DNA from: Bog-473 sp963745665 | Lineage (GTDB): Bacteria > Actinomycetota > Acidimicrobiia > Acidimicrobiales > RAAP-2 | DNA length: 64,000 bases | NCBI GenBank assembly: GCA_963745665.1 | Contig: CAVUYE010000001.1 | Location: 744,001 to 808,000 of the forward strand | Direction of reading: 5' to 3' | Translations under genes and position numbers: made by a program | Part shown: positions 44,490-54,587 of the stretch, in pieces | Layout of the letters: every line of letters starts with the position of its first letter | Numbering within the stretch: the stretch's first letter is position 1 | Notes under the pieces: model-generated | Told to the model about the DNA's origin: nothing | The model's database searches: none | Seen by the model: the letters and a program-made list of their open reading frames with translations, nothing else

Positions 44490-46271
44490 TCAGTTGTGCT
44501 GCGGCTCCCTGGAGGTGAGGTCGACCGAGTCGCCGTTGCTGTGGGTCCTCAAGCCCGATCCCACTCGGACGGCAACCGGAGTCGCTGCGGGCTGTTCGGA
44601 TCCGGCTGAGGTGACGACCTGATCCCGTCCTCCTGCCTTGGCGCTGAGAAGAGCGGTGTCGGCCAGTGAGACAACCTGGTCGAAGTCGGTGGCCTGTTCC
44701 GATGACGCGACACCGAAGCTGATGGTGAACGGTGGGAGGTCAGCGACGACGATCCGCTCGCCCAGGCGTTCACGGACACGCTCCAGCACCTGTCGGGCTT
44801 CGTCCACCGGGCACTCGGGGAGGACGATGACGAACTCCTCGCCTCCGTAGCGGCCCGGGATGTCGATGGGGCGGAGCGAGTCCCGAAGCACCTGCGAGAA
44901 GGTCCGCAGCGCGCGGTCGCCGGCGGCGTGCCCGAAGGTGTCGTTCAAGTCCTTGAAGCGGTCGAGGTCGCCGTAGGCCACGGAGTACGACGTCCCGGTC
45001 GCGTGCAGCTCACGGACCGCCGTCTCCAGGCTCCTCCTCGTCATGAGGCCCGTGAGGGAGTCACTGTTGGCCTGGGTCTGGGAGACCTCGAAGGCGCGCA
45101 GCATCGCCAGGCGCTCCGATGCCCTTCGTGCGACCACCTCCACGTCCTTCTCCACTGCATCCGACGGAGGCGAGCCGTCCTGCGTGGTGACATGGAAGAC
45201 ACCGATGGAACTGCCGCCGATGCTCATGGGGACACACAGCGCGGAGCAATGCCGGCCGCGGAGGTTGGGACAGGCATCGAGTGCGGTGCTGTCGGGAAAC
45301 ACCATGTTCCGCGCCCTCGATGCCGCCGGGCAGTCCTCGGGGGACATGACCCCGCACCCGGCGTCGTCGGCCTGCGCGGAGCTGACCAGCACCTGTCGAA
45401 AGTGGGCCTTGCTGGAATCGGCGAGGAGGAGCTCGGATCGCATGCCCGGAGCGGCCTGGCTCAGCGCCTCGGCGACGACATCGAAGACGGATGGCTCCGC
45501 TCTCGACATCTCCAGTGCGGTCTGCAGGCTGGCTTCGAACGCGATCCTCCGGGAGATGTCGGATTGCACGGCCTCACGGCTGGCCTGTTCGCGTTCCACC
45601 TGCAGCGCGTGGCGGGTGAGGATCGCGATCACGGTGCCGGCGATGAGCACGCCGATGGCGATGGACCACAGGAGATCGACCCGGGCCCGGTTGGCGGCCG
45701 TATGTGCTTGCTCGGCCGTGGTCGTCAGCCGGTCGGTGATGGTCGCCTGGAGGTCGGCGAGCGTTGCATCGAGGCTCGTGTAGGCCGAGTTCTCCACTGC
45801 CCAGAGCTGTGTTGTCTGCGGCGTCTTTGCTTCACCGGCCAGAAATGCCCCGAGGCTGTCCTGCGCCGCGACGTAGGCCGCCATCTGGCGTGTCAGGCCG
45901 GGAGCAAGGTTGGCGTCGCCCTGTGACGCGAAGAGGCGTTGGAGCGCGTCGTATGACTTGTCCATGGCGTTGGCGTCGCTCTCCGCGGGGGGGACGTACG
46001 ACGAGGCCGGCGAGGCACCGTTGAACACCTCGGCTGCGAGCAGCTGGAAATTTGCAGCCGATGCCCGGATGGTCCTCACCGGCGAGAGGAGCGCGAGGTA
46101 CCGCTGCGTCAGCTGGGCCGTCGCCGATTCGGCCTGAGAGGCGTTGGCCACTCCCAGGAAGGCGCCCGCGAGGGCGATGAGGGTGAGGATGACCCCCAGC
46201 AGGACGATGGCCCGGTGGGGTGCGTACCACCTCCAGGGCTCCCGGCCGCGGGTCTTCGAGCCGGTGTCCAC
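44490..46271 (-). CDS. Membrane diguanylate cyclase with GAF and GGDEF domains
   Basis: A 593-aa signalling enzyme that makes cyclic di-GMP. Transmembrane helices at residues 22-44 and about 203-222 flank a helical extracytoplasmic sensor. A GAF-like domain covers about residues 260-390, and the GGDEF domain 400-560. The active-site motif is RYGGEEF near residue 474, preceded by 'VAYGDLDRFKDLNDTFGHAAGDRAL'. A GGEEF motif predicts active synthesis; I see no RxxD inhibitory site at the usual spot. The GTG start at 46271 is divergent from the amidohydrolase gene. Confidence 0.9.
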   Translation of the reverse strand: MDTGSKTRGREPWRWYAPHRAIVLLGVILTLIALAGAFLGVANASQAESATAQLTQRYLALLSPVRTIRASAANFQLLAAEVFNGASPASSYVPPAESDANAMDKSYDALQRLFASQGDANLAPGLTRQMAAYVAAQDSLGAFLAGEAKTPQTTQLWAVENSAYTSLDATLADLQATITDRLTTTAEQAHTAANRARVDLLWSIAIGVLIAGTVIAILTRHALQVEREQASREAVQSDISRRIAFEASLQTALEMSRAEPSVFDVVAEALSQAAPGMRSELLLADSSKAHFRQVLVSSAQADDAGCGVMSPEDCPAASRARNMVFPDSTALDACPNLRGRHCSALCVPMSIGGSSIGVFHVTTQDGSPPSDAVEKDVEVVARRASERLAMLRAFEVSQTQANSDSLTGLMTRRSLETAVRELHATGTSYSVAYGDLDRFKDLNDTFGHAAGDRALRTFSQVLRDSLRPIDIPGRYGGEEFVIVLPECPVDEARQVLERVRERLGERIVVADLPPFTISFGVASSEQATDFDQVVSLADTALLSAKAGGRDQVVTSAGSEQPAATPVAVRVGSGLRTHSNGDSVDLTSREPQHN

Positions 46272-46283
46272 GGTGGTACATAT

Positions 46284-46299
46284 CGGCGCGTTCGCGCCG
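46284..46299. promoter_or_regulatory. GC-rich palindrome in the divergent promoter region
   Basis: CGGCGCGTTCGCGCCG is a perfect 7-2-7 inverted repeat 13 bases before the diguanylate cyclase start, in the gap shared with the divergent Tat-lipoprotein gene. A possible operator over the cyclase promoter; the regulator is unknown. Confidence 0.35.
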
Positions 46300-46429
46300 T
46301 CTCATGAGGCGCGGGGGCCGGTTGCAGCGGACCGCTCGGACCGCCCTCGTGACACTGCCATTGCGAGCGCACGAACGCTGTACCGAGACAGCCCTTCAAT
46401 CCGGGAGATGCCGGGCGTATCCTCCCGCC

Positions 46430-47977
46430 ATGGTTGGCATCGGCCCCTTCTCTCGCCGCCTGCGCGACGTTCCCGACGACCAGCTGCCGCTCGTCGCCGG
46501 GCCGGTCTCCAACGGGGAGTTCGTCCCGGCCGCCGCAAGCGAAAAGGACCGAGCGGTCAACGAGTTGATCCGGCGGTCCATCGAGGATGCCGCGTGCCGG
46601 ACCGGGCTGGACCGGCGCCGCTTCCTGCAGGGCGCCGGGGCCGTGGCAGCGACGCTCGCCGTCTTCGAGTTCGCGGGCTGCGCCGCTCCCTCGGCGTCGC
46701 ACCCGCAGGCGGGGCCGGCACGGGGCAGGGGCGGCCGCTTCAACGCACCGCCGCCCGAGGACACCGCCGCCTGTGGGCAGGCACTGACCGGTTCGGAGTT
46801 CATCTTCGACGTCCACACCCACCACGTGATCCCTGCCGGTCCGTGGGTGCAGAACGCCCCGGAGACGACCGAGCTTGTGCTCTCCATGCTGCCCGCCGGC
46901 TGCACCGACACCGACCAGCTCGACTGCGTGGACCGTGCCAGCTACCTGCACGACCTCTTCCTGGCGAGCGACACCACCGTCGCGGTGCTGACGGACGTCC
47001 CCAACTCCGGCCCGTCCAACGCTCCGATCCCGTTCGCCGACGCGCTGAGTACCCAGTCGATCACTGCCGGCCTGACCGGCGGGGGCGCCCCCCGCCTGCT
47101 GGTGGAGAACATCATCGCTCCGAACGTCGGGCCGGTGGCCGCCACCCTCGAGGAAATGTCGAGCGCGGTGGCGTCCGGCCCGCCCGCCGCCTTCAAGGTG
47201 TATACGGCCTGGAGCCCGACCGGCCAGGGGTACTCGCTCGAGGATCCCACCGTCGGGCTGCCCACCGTCCAGCACGCCCATGACCTCGGGGTCAAGGTCT
47301 TCGTCGCCCACAAGGGATTGCCGCTGGTGAACTTCGACCCGGCCTTCAACCACCCCGGGGACATGGTCGCGCTGTCGCGCATGTTCCCCGACATGCAGTT
47401 CGTCATCTACCACGCCGCCTGGGACCCCTCGCACGTGGAGGGCCCCTACGACCCCACCGCCACCATCGGCATCGACACCTTGCTGGCGGCGTTCGATCAG
47501 TATGCCGTCCCGCCGAACGACAACGTCTGGGTCGACGTGGCAACGCTGTGGCGCCAATTGTTGACCACGCCCGATCAGGCTGCCCACGCGCTCGGCAAGG
47601 TGCTCAGCCGGGTGGGCACGCAGCGCGTGCTGTGGGGCACGGACTCCATCTGGTACGGCAGCCCCGAGCCGCAGATCATGGCGATGCGCATCTTCGAGAT
47701 CACTCCTGAGTTCCAGGAGACGTACAACTATCCGGCCCTCACGGCGGATGTGAAGGCCGGCCTGTTCGGCCTCAACGCCGCCAATCTCTTCGGCGTGGAC
47801 CCCGACGCCACCCGTTGCGGCCTGACCGAGGACCCCCTCACCGCCAACATCTCCGAGTCGGCCTTTCTGCGCGACGAGGGCGCGTTGCCCTCGGCCTGGC
47901 GGCCGCACGGGCCGACGACGCGCCGGCAGGTCCTGGGATGGCTGCGCTCCTCCGCGACCGCCTGGGTGCCGTCGTAG
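46430..47977 (+). CDS. Tat-exported lipoprotein amidohydrolase
   Basis: A 515-aa metal-dependent hydrolase. A 60-residue N-terminal segment precedes the twin-arginine signal 'GLDRRRFLQGAGAVAATLAV', which ends in a lipobox-like FAGC, so the mature protein is probably a lipoprotein exported folded. The amidohydrolase motif is 'FDVHTHHVIP'. Later blocks include 'AAFKVYTAW', 'VFVAHKGLPL' and 'RVLWGTDSIWYGSP', which carries the metal Asp. TATCCT lies six bases before ATG 46430. The substrate is unknown. The unusually long segment before the signal deserves a check of the start. Confidence 0.82.
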   Translation: MVGIGPFSRRLRDVPDDQLPLVAGPVSNGEFVPAAASEKDRAVNELIRRSIEDAACRTGLDRRRFLQGAGAVAATLAVFEFAGCAAPSASHPQAGPARGRGGRFNAPPPEDTAACGQALTGSEFIFDVHTHHVIPAGPWVQNAPETTELVLSMLPAGCTDTDQLDCVDRASYLHDLFLASDTTVAVLTDVPNSGPSNAPIPFADALSTQSITAGLTGGGAPRLLVENIIAPNVGPVAATLEEMSSAVASGPPAAFKVYTAWSPTGQGYSLEDPTVGLPTVQHAHDLGVKVFVAHKGLPLVNFDPAFNHPGDMVALSRMFPDMQFVIYHAAWDPSHVEGPYDPTATIGIDTLLAAFDQYAVPPNDNVWVDVATLWRQLLTTPDQAAHALGKVLSRVGTQRVLWGTDSIWYGSPEPQIMAMRIFEITPEFQETYNYPALTADVKAGLFGLNAANLFGVDPDATRCGLTEDPLTANISESAFLRDEGALPSAWRPHGPTTRRQVLGWLRSSATAWVPS

Positions 47978-48172
47978 CCCCAGATGAGCGGTCTTTCTAG
48001 GGTTTTCTAACCAGAACGTGAGAATGCGGGGCCGGGAACGCGGAAGGGGCCGCCGGGCACTAGCAGGTGTGGGGTCACCGGGTTCGGACGCAGGGAGCGG
48101 CGCCGAGCACATCGTGGTGACGCTGCAGGATCCCCAGCGCTTCTCTGTCCTCTTCGAGCGTCATGCCCAGCG

Positions 48173-50257
48173 TCAGTTGGCCCGGAGAACCCAGATTCGG
48201 GCCGTGCATGCCGCGTCGAGCGGCCACGCAAGGCCACGTTTCGTCAGGTCCGCGCCGCTCCACTGCTCGACGGTGCCGTTCGAATCGACCGCCGCAAGGT
48301 CGACCGCGGTGACGTCATACGCCCGTTCCCCCCGGATACCACACAGTCGCAGTGCGGTTCCATCGCCCGCCGTGCGTTCCGCCAGTTGGAAGCCGAAGAC
48401 CACGGCCGCGTCCCCGTCGGGGGACACATAGGAGAGGGCGGCGCGCTCGGCGGGCGGGAGCAACCGCCACAGGTCGCCCTGCTGCACCAGCGGGCGCACC
48501 TCGCGGTAGAGCGCGACGGCCCGCCGGCACACGGCGAGGTCCTCGTCCGTGAGGCCTGCGAAATCGACGTCGAACCCGAACCGTGCGCTCATGGCCACCG
48601 CACACCCGAAGGCGATGGGCCGGTTCTCCGCCTGGGTGACGTGGGCGCCGACGACGTTGGCCGGCAGGAAATGCGACGCGGCCCACTGCATGCGGACCCG
48701 GTCGACGGGATCGGTGTTGTCCGACAGCCAGACCTCGTGGAACCAGCGCAGTGAGCCGAGGTCGACGCGTCCGCCGCCCGACGCGCACAGCATCAGCATC
48801 TGCTCGGGGTGGCGCTCCGCCACCGCCGCCATCAGGTCCCAGGTCGCCCGCACGTGGTCGACCCAGTAGTTCGCCTGCCGGTCGCGAGCCAGGGCGGGTG
48901 ACCCCGGATCGGTCAGCGGCCGGTTGGCGTCCCACTTGAGGTAGCTGATGCCGGGGTTCTCGGCCAGCGCCCGGTCGACCACGTCGAGGACGAAGTCGGC
49001 CACCGCGGGCTGCAGCGTGTCGAGTACGTACTGCTGGCGGAACTCCTGGCGGGGGCGCGTCGGCTGCCCGACGACCCAGTCGGGATGGTCGGCGTAGAGC
49101 GTCGAGTCGGGGTTCACCATCTCGGGTTCGACCCACAGCCCGAACCGGACCCCACGCTCCTCCGCCCGCGCAATGACCGGACCGAGACCACCCGGCAGCT
49201 TCGTCTCGTTCACCTCCCAGTCGCCCAGGCCGGCGGTGTCGTCGTTGCGGGGGTGCGTCGTGCCGAACCACCCGTCGTCGAGGAGGAACAGCTCCGCCCC
49301 GAGGTCGGCCGTGCGGTCGATGAGGCCCAGCAGCCGCTCGGTGTCGAAGTCGAAGAAGGTGGCCTCCCAGTTGTTGACCACGATGGGACGCAGGGTGTTC
49401 CCGTCCCGCACCGCGTGGGCCCGCACCCAGCGGTGGAGCCGCCGGCTCAGGGAGCCGACCCCTTCGCTCGTCCAGGCCCAGATCTGCTCGGGGGTGGTGA
49501 ACGTGGCGCCGGGGTCGAGCACGTACTCGGCCGCCATCGGGTTGTGCCCGCACCAGGCCCGCACCGTGGGGGCGGTGGTGCGCTCGAAGGCGAAGCGCGT
49601 GTTGCCGCCCCAGGCCAGCGCGCCGGCCAAGACCGTGCCGCTCGTTTCCTCCGGAGCCCCGTCCGGCGACAAGAAGAAGAAGGGGCTCGACTGCAGGTGC
49701 GGCCGGACGCCGCCCCGCGAGTCGACGAGCTTGGTCCCCGGCGTGAGCGGCTCGGTGGTGGTCGTCCACTCAGCCGCCCAGTCACTGCCGCCGAAGTGGG
49801 TCAGGTGGGGCGAGGGGGTGGCCAGCAGTGGCGAGGCGGCGGCCACCTCGAAGAGGGTGACCGGGCGACGCTGCCGGTTGGCGACCCTGACCCACTGGCG
49901 CAGCACACCGTGGTCCTCGGCCCGGAAGCACAGCCGGACCTCGAGCGGGCAGTCGGGGTCGACCAGCACGATCTCGGTGCCAGGACCGTCCGCCATGACG
50001 TCCTTCACGCGGAGCCGGGTCGTCGTCGTGCCGTCGCCGTGGGTGACCCGCAACGATGGAGCCCGCAGGATCTCCTCGTCGTAGGCCGGGTAGGCCAGGG
50101 GGTAGAACCTCGCTGGCACCTTGGCCGACAACCGCTCCATGTGGGTCCCGATCTCCGGTCCGAAGCCCGCCTGGCGCAGCTGCCCCTCCTCGTCGACGAG
50201 GAACCCGTAGCCCGCGCCCCCCGACGACACCACCATGCTGCGCACGCCCCTCACCAT
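48173..50257 (-). CDS. Alpha-galactosidase, glycoside hydrolase family 36
   Basis: A retaining GH36 enzyme of 694 aa that releases alpha-linked galactose. The N-terminal beta-supersandwich is followed by the catalytic barrel. The nucleophile Asp is in 'ISYLKWDANR' near residue 442 and the acid/base Asp in 'HEVWLSDNTDPVDR' near residue 514. 'LFLLDDGWFG' and 'GLWVEPEMVNPDS' are family motifs. No signal peptide is seen, so it should act on imported sugars. It follows the aldo/keto reductase gene by 67 bases on the same strand; no sugar transporter lies nearby. Confidence 0.94.
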   Translation of the reverse strand: MVRGVRSMVVSSGGAGYGFLVDEEGQLRQAGFGPEIGTHMERLSAKVPARFYPLAYPAYDEEILRAPSLRVTHGDGTTTTRLRVKDVMADGPGTEIVLVDPDCPLEVRLCFRAEDHGVLRQWVRVANRQRRPVTLFEVAAASPLLATPSPHLTHFGGSDWAAEWTTTTEPLTPGTKLVDSRGGVRPHLQSSPFFFLSPDGAPEETSGTVLAGALAWGGNTRFAFERTTAPTVRAWCGHNPMAAEYVLDPGATFTTPEQIWAWTSEGVGSLSRRLHRWVRAHAVRDGNTLRPIVVNNWEATFFDFDTERLLGLIDRTADLGAELFLLDDGWFGTTHPRNDDTAGLGDWEVNETKLPGGLGPVIARAEERGVRFGLWVEPEMVNPDSTLYADHPDWVVGQPTRPRQEFRQQYVLDTLQPAVADFVLDVVDRALAENPGISYLKWDANRPLTDPGSPALARDRQANYWVDHVRATWDLMAAVAERHPEQMLMLCASGGGRVDLGSLRWFHEVWLSDNTDPVDRVRMQWAASHFLPANVVGAHVTQAENRPIAFGCAVAMSARFGFDVDFAGLTDEDLAVCRRAVALYREVRPLVQQGDLWRLLPPAERAALSYVSPDGDAAVVFGFQLAERTAGDGTALRLCGIRGERAYDVTAVDLAAVDSNGTVEQWSGADLTKRGLAWPLDAACTARIWVLRAN

Positions 50258-50324
50258 TGCAGAAGCCCGGCCGCGCGCCCACGCCCCTCAAGACCCGGGC
50301 CACCGCGGCCACCGCCGCCGGTCG

Positions 50325-51353
50325 TCAGCTGGTCGCTGGACCTCGCCACAGATCGATGCCGCCGTCCACGGCGTAGACATCGATCTCTTTCAGCTCCTCG
50401 TCGCTGAACTTGAGGTTGTCGAGCGCCACCACGTTCTCCTCCAGCTGGGCGACGCTGCTGGCGCCGATGACGAGCGATGTGACGCGGGCGTCGCGCAGGG
50501 CCCACGCCAGCGCGAGCTGGGAGACCTTCTGGCCGCGCCCGGCTGCGATCTTCGCCAGAGCCCGTACCCGGCCGAGGTTCTCCTCGCTCAACATGTCGCG
50601 CGACAAGCTGGAGTTCTCCGACGCCCGCGACCCCGCGGGAATGTCCTGCAGGTAGCGCTCGGTCAGCAGCCCCTGCGCCAACGGGGAGAAGCCGATGCAC
50701 CCCACGCCCTCCTCGCCGAGGACGTCGAGCAACTGGTCCTCGATCCAGCGGTTGAACATGGAGTACGACGGCTGGTGGATGAGCAGCGGCGTGCCCAACG
50801 ACCGCAGGATCGTGACCGCCTCCCTCGTGCGCACGTCCGAGTACGACGAGATGCCGACGTAGAGCGCCTTGCCCTGACGCACCGCCGCGTCGAGTGCGCC
50901 CATCGTCTCTTCGAGGGGCGTGTCCGGGTCGAAGCGGTGGTGGTAGAAGATGTCGACGTAGTCGAGCCCCAGGCGGCCGAGGCTCTGGTCGAGGCTGGCC
51001 AGCAGGTACTTGCGGGAGCCGTGATCGCCGTAGGGGCCGGGCCACATGTCCCAGCCCGCCTTGGTCGAGATGAGCAACTCGTCGCGCAGGCCCCCGAAGT
51101 CCGAGCGCAGGATCGAGCCGAAGTTGGTCTCGGCGCTCCCGTAGGGCGGGCCGTAGTTGTTGGCCAGGTCGAAGTGCGTGATGCCGAGGTCGAAGGCGCG
51201 CCGCACAATCGAGCGTTGGACGTCCAGGGTCCGGTCCTCCCCGAAGTTGTGCCACAGCCCGAGGGACAGGGCGGGCAGCATCACCCCGCTCCGTCCGCAG
51301 CGCCGGTAGGGCATGGACTGGTACCGATCGGGCGCCGGGTTGTACTGCGGCAT
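50325..51353 (-). CDS. Aldo/keto reductase, L-glyceraldehyde 3-phosphate reductase type
   Basis: A 342-aa NADPH-dependent reductase of the YghZ/Kv-beta-like group, which reduces methylglyoxal and L-glyceraldehyde 3-phosphate. Markers are 'YRRCGRSGVMLPALSLGLWHNFG', the catalytic Asp-Tyr region 'GITHFDLANNYGPPYGSAE', 'YVDIFYHHRFDPDTPLEETM', and the C-terminal cofactor block 'VTSLVIGASSVAQLEENV'. The ATG at 51353 has CAGGAGG nine bases upstream. It is divergent from the dehydrogenase gene at 51472. Confidence 0.92.
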   Translation of the reverse strand: MPQYNPAPDRYQSMPYRRCGRSGVMLPALSLGLWHNFGEDRTLDVQRSIVRRAFDLGITHFDLANNYGPPYGSAETNFGSILRSDFGGLRDELLISTKAGWDMWPGPYGDHGSRKYLLASLDQSLGRLGLDYVDIFYHHRFDPDTPLEETMGALDAAVRQGKALYVGISSYSDVRTREAVTILRSLGTPLLIHQPSYSMFNRWIEDQLLDVLGEEGVGCIGFSPLAQGLLTERYLQDIPAGSRASENSSLSRDMLSEENLGRVRALAKIAAGRGQKVSQLALAWALRDARVTSLVIGASSVAQLEENVVALDNLKFSDEELKEIDVYAVDGGIDLWRGPATS

Positions 51354-51471
51354 GGTGATGCACCTCCTGAGCTGGTTCGACGGCCTCCGTCTCGCTGTGG
51401 TCGCGAAATTAGCGATGAAACGGCAAGAGCGACCCACTGAGGGACAGCCCGGCGGGTGCGATGATGACCGC

Positions 51472-52548
51472 ATGGCAGAGAAGAAGAAGGTCGTCGTCTG
51501 GGGAACGGGATTCGTGGGGAAGATGGTGATCCCCGAGGTGCTGCGACACCCCCATTTCGAGCTCATCGGGGTCGGAGTCAACGACAAGGACAAGGTCGGC
51601 CGTGACGTCGGTGACATCTGCGGCATCGGGACCACGGGGATCACCGCCACTGACGACCTCAGTGCGCTTGTCGCCCTCCGCCCCGACGCCCTGGTGCACT
51701 ACGGGCCCACCGCCGGGTTGGCCGACGCCAACATCCGGGACATGAGCGCATTCCTGCGCGCCGGCATCGACGTGTCGTCGACGGCCATGACCCCTTGGGT
51801 GTGGCCCCACATGAAGCAGAACCCGCCCTCGTGGATCGACCCCATCACCGAGGCCTGCGCGGAAGGCGGCGCCACGTGCTTCACCACGGGCATCGACCCG
51901 GGTTTCGCCAACGACCTCTTCCCCATGACCCTCATGGGTCTCTGCGCTGAGGTGAAGAAGGTCAAGGCCCTCGAGATCCTGGACTACCTCAACTACACCG
52001 GCGCCTACGAGGACGAGATGGGCATCGGCCGCCCACCAGAGTTCACGCCCCTGCTCGAGCACACCGACATCCTGGTCATGTCCTGGGGCGGCACGGTGCC
52101 GATGATGGCGTCCGCCGTCGGCATTGAGCTCGACGAGATCACGACCACCTGGGACAAGTGGGTCACCGACGTCCCCATCACGACCGCCAAGGGTGTGATC
52201 AACTCCGGGGAGGTGGCGGCCATCCACTTCACCATCAATGGGATCTACAAGGGCGAGCCCCGCATCTGCCTCGAGCACATCAACCGCGTCGGCACCGATG
52301 CCGCGCCGGACTGGCCCCGCGGCACCCAGGACGACGTCTATCGGGTGGAGATCGAGGGGACGCCTTCGATCACGCAGGAGACGGCGTTCCGCTTCACCGA
52401 TGGCTCAGGCCGCGACGCCGCCGCCGCCGGTTGCCTGGCGACCGGCTTGCGCGCCCTCAATGCCGTGCCGGCCGTCAACGATCTGCCCGCCGGGTGGGCC
52501 ACCGCGCTGGATCTGCCGCTCATCCCCGGGGCGGGGACCATCCGCTAG
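51472..52548 (+). CDS. NAD(P)H-dependent amine dehydrogenase/DapB-like protein
   Basis: A 358-aa Rossmann protein of the group related to dihydrodipicolinate reductase and often annotated as NAD(P)H-dependent amine dehydrogenase. It begins 'KKKVVVWGTGFVGKMVIPEV' (nucleotide-binding GxGxxG), with 'RPDALVHYGPT' and 'CFTTGIDPGFANDLFPMTLMG' in the middle. Mycobacterial relatives occur in lipid and steroid regions, and the acyl-CoA synthetase gene follows 104 bases downstream. GATGAT lies six bases before the ATG. The reaction is not known with confidence. Confidence 0.8.
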   Translation: MAEKKKVVVWGTGFVGKMVIPEVLRHPHFELIGVGVNDKDKVGRDVGDICGIGTTGITATDDLSALVALRPDALVHYGPTAGLADANIRDMSAFLRAGIDVSSTAMTPWVWPHMKQNPPSWIDPITEACAEGGATCFTTGIDPGFANDLFPMTLMGLCAEVKKVKALEILDYLNYTGAYEDEMGIGRPPEFTPLLEHTDILVMSWGGTVPMMASAVGIELDEITTTWDKWVTDVPITTAKGVINSGEVAAIHFTINGIYKGEPRICLEHINRVGTDAAPDWPRGTQDDVYRVEIEGTPSITQETAFRFTDGSGRDAAAAGCLATGLRALNAVPAVNDLPAGWATALDLPLIPGAGTIR

Positions 52549-52652
52549 ACGGCGATCTTGTCGACACACGCAGGAAGATAGGCGTCGGTCACGTCAACGA
52601 CCGGCGGAGTGCGAGAGTCGTCGCTCGGCGAGATAGGGAGGAACGGCATCCG

Positions 52653-54347
52653 ATGGTGATCAGCTACGAAGAGGCGTCCGCCGAGCTCACCGCCCCCGGC
52701 CGGAGTTTCGAACTGGGCGAGAACGACATCAACGGCGTCCACTATCGGATCTTCAAGCACGCGCCGCCGACCCTGGTCGATGTTTTTGCCGGCTCCCGCG
52801 AGGACGAGTCGACGTTCCTCGTCTACGAGGACGAACGCTGGTCGTTCAAGGAGACCCACCGCCACATTGACGCCCTGGCGCATGCGCTGGTGCACACCTT
52901 CGGTGTCCAGAAGGGCGACCGGGTGGGCATCGCCATGCGCAACCTGCCCGAGTGGATCGTGTCGTTTGCCGCCATCCTCTCCATCGGCGCCGTCTCCGTT
53001 TCCTTCAATGCGTGGTGGACGGAGAGCGAGCTCGACTACGCCCTCGAGGACTCCGGCAGCGTGCTGCTCGTCGTCGACGGGGAACGGGTCGAGCGGGCGC
53101 ATGGTCCTGCCGCCCAACGCCGGGTCCCGGTCATCGCGGCGCGCGTGACCGCCGGACAGGCACTTCCGGACGGCGTCCAGCGTTACGAGGACGTCGTCAC
53201 CTTGGGCGATCCGATGCCGGCCGTCGTCGTGCTGCCCGACGACGACGCCACCATCCTGTACACGTCGGGGACCACCGGCTTTCCCAAGGGCGCGGTCTCG
53301 ACCCACCGGGCCGTGACGCAGTCCCTGATGGCCTTCTGGGCCCGCGCGGCCATCGACGCGGCGCGCCAGGGCGGGGACAGGGTCACCTCCGACGGGGCGA
53401 GCGCACGACCCTCGTTCATCTTGATCGTGCCGCTCTTCCACGTCACCGGCTGCGTTCCCGTCATGCTCTCGTGCTTCGGCCTGAAGATGAAGCTGGTGAT
53501 GATGTACCGCTGGGATCCGGAGGTCGCCCTCCGCCTGATCGAGGCCGAACGGGTCACCGCGTTCGTCGGCGTCCCGACCCAAAGCTGGGACCTGCTCGAG
53601 AGCCCGGCCTTCTCCGAGTACGACACCTCTTCGCTCGCCTCCATCGGCGGCGGGGGAGCACCGGCACCGGTCAAGCTCGTCGAGCGGGTCGACGATTCCT
53701 TTTCCAGTGGTCGGCCCAATATCGGCTACGGCATGACCGAGACCAACGCGTTCGGCCCGGGGAACACCGGTGACGACTACGTCACGCACCCGTCATCCAC
53801 CGGTCGGGCCAAGTTGACCATCGTCGACATCGAGATCCGGGACGGTCAGCGAGGGACCGTGCCCACGGGGACCCGGGGCGAGATATGGATGAAGGGCCCC
53901 AATCTCTTCCGCGGCTACTGGAACAAGCCAGAGGCGACCGCAGAGGTGCTCGCGGACGGCTGGCTGGCCACGGGCGACCTCGGCCGGATCGACGACGAGG
54001 GGTTCCTCTACATCGAGGACCGGGCTAAGGACATGGTGCTCCGGGGCGGCGAGAACGTCTACAGCGCCGAGGTGGAGAGCGCCATTTACGAGCACCCCGA
54101 CGTGTACGAAGCGGCGGTGTTCGGTGTGCCCGACGAACGCCTCGGCGAAGAGGTCGCCACCGTGATCACGCGGCGACCGGGATCGACCCTCGACGCCGAC
54201 GAGCTCCGGCGCTTTCTCGCCGGAAAGCTTTCGCCCTTCAAGATCCCGAGCCGGATCGTCTTCAGCGAGGAGCGATTGCCGCGGAATCCCTCGGGCAAGA
54301 TCCTCAAGCGCGAGCTGCGGGACACGTACTTCGCTTCCGCGGCGTAG
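52653..54347 (+). CDS. Acyl-CoA synthetase (AMP-forming)
   Basis: A 564-aa ATP-dependent acid-CoA ligase. The phosphate-binding loop is 'TILYTSGTTGFPKGAVSTHR' near residue 203, the adenylate motif 'IGYGMTETNAFGPGN', the hinge region 'GWLATGDLGRIDDEGFLYIEDRAKDM', and the C-terminal Lys in 'PRNPSGKILKRELR'. It resembles long-chain or aromatic acid ligases used in degradation. The ATG at 52653 has AGGGAGGAA upstream. The dehydrogenase gene precedes it on the same strand, suggesting a shared catabolic route. Confidence 0.93.
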   Translation: MVISYEEASAELTAPGRSFELGENDINGVHYRIFKHAPPTLVDVFAGSREDESTFLVYEDERWSFKETHRHIDALAHALVHTFGVQKGDRVGIAMRNLPEWIVSFAAILSIGAVSVSFNAWWTESELDYALEDSGSVLLVVDGERVERAHGPAAQRRVPVIAARVTAGQALPDGVQRYEDVVTLGDPMPAVVVLPDDDATILYTSGTTGFPKGAVSTHRAVTQSLMAFWARAAIDAARQGGDRVTSDGASARPSFILIVPLFHVTGCVPVMLSCFGLKMKLVMMYRWDPEVALRLIEAERVTAFVGVPTQSWDLLESPAFSEYDTSSLASIGGGGAPAPVKLVERVDDSFSSGRPNIGYGMTETNAFGPGNTGDDYVTHPSSTGRAKLTIVDIEIRDGQRGTVPTGTRGEIWMKGPNLFRGYWNKPEATAEVLADGWLATGDLGRIDDEGFLYIEDRAKDMVLRGGENVYSAEVESAIYEHPDVYEAAVFGVPDERLGEEVATVITRRPGSTLDADELRRFLAGKLSPFKIPSRIVFSEERLPRNPSGKILKRELRDTYFASAA

Positions 54348-54587
54348 CCCGGTGCAACGCTCCCCGGCGGCCCGACACGGCGCAAACTCCGGGGTGGTCG
54401 GTTCCGTTCGGACCGGGGTCGGTTTCCCTCCGGCCGCGACTCCCTTTCGCTGGTCGGCCGACCGAAGCCAACCTCAAGATGCGCGTGGCACCGACCGATG
54501 TCTCCGGGTAGTACCGGGTGGCGGGCACGGCTCCTTCCTGGTTTCTTGCACAACTGATCGCCGGAGATTCGAGGACAGGGGCACCGC

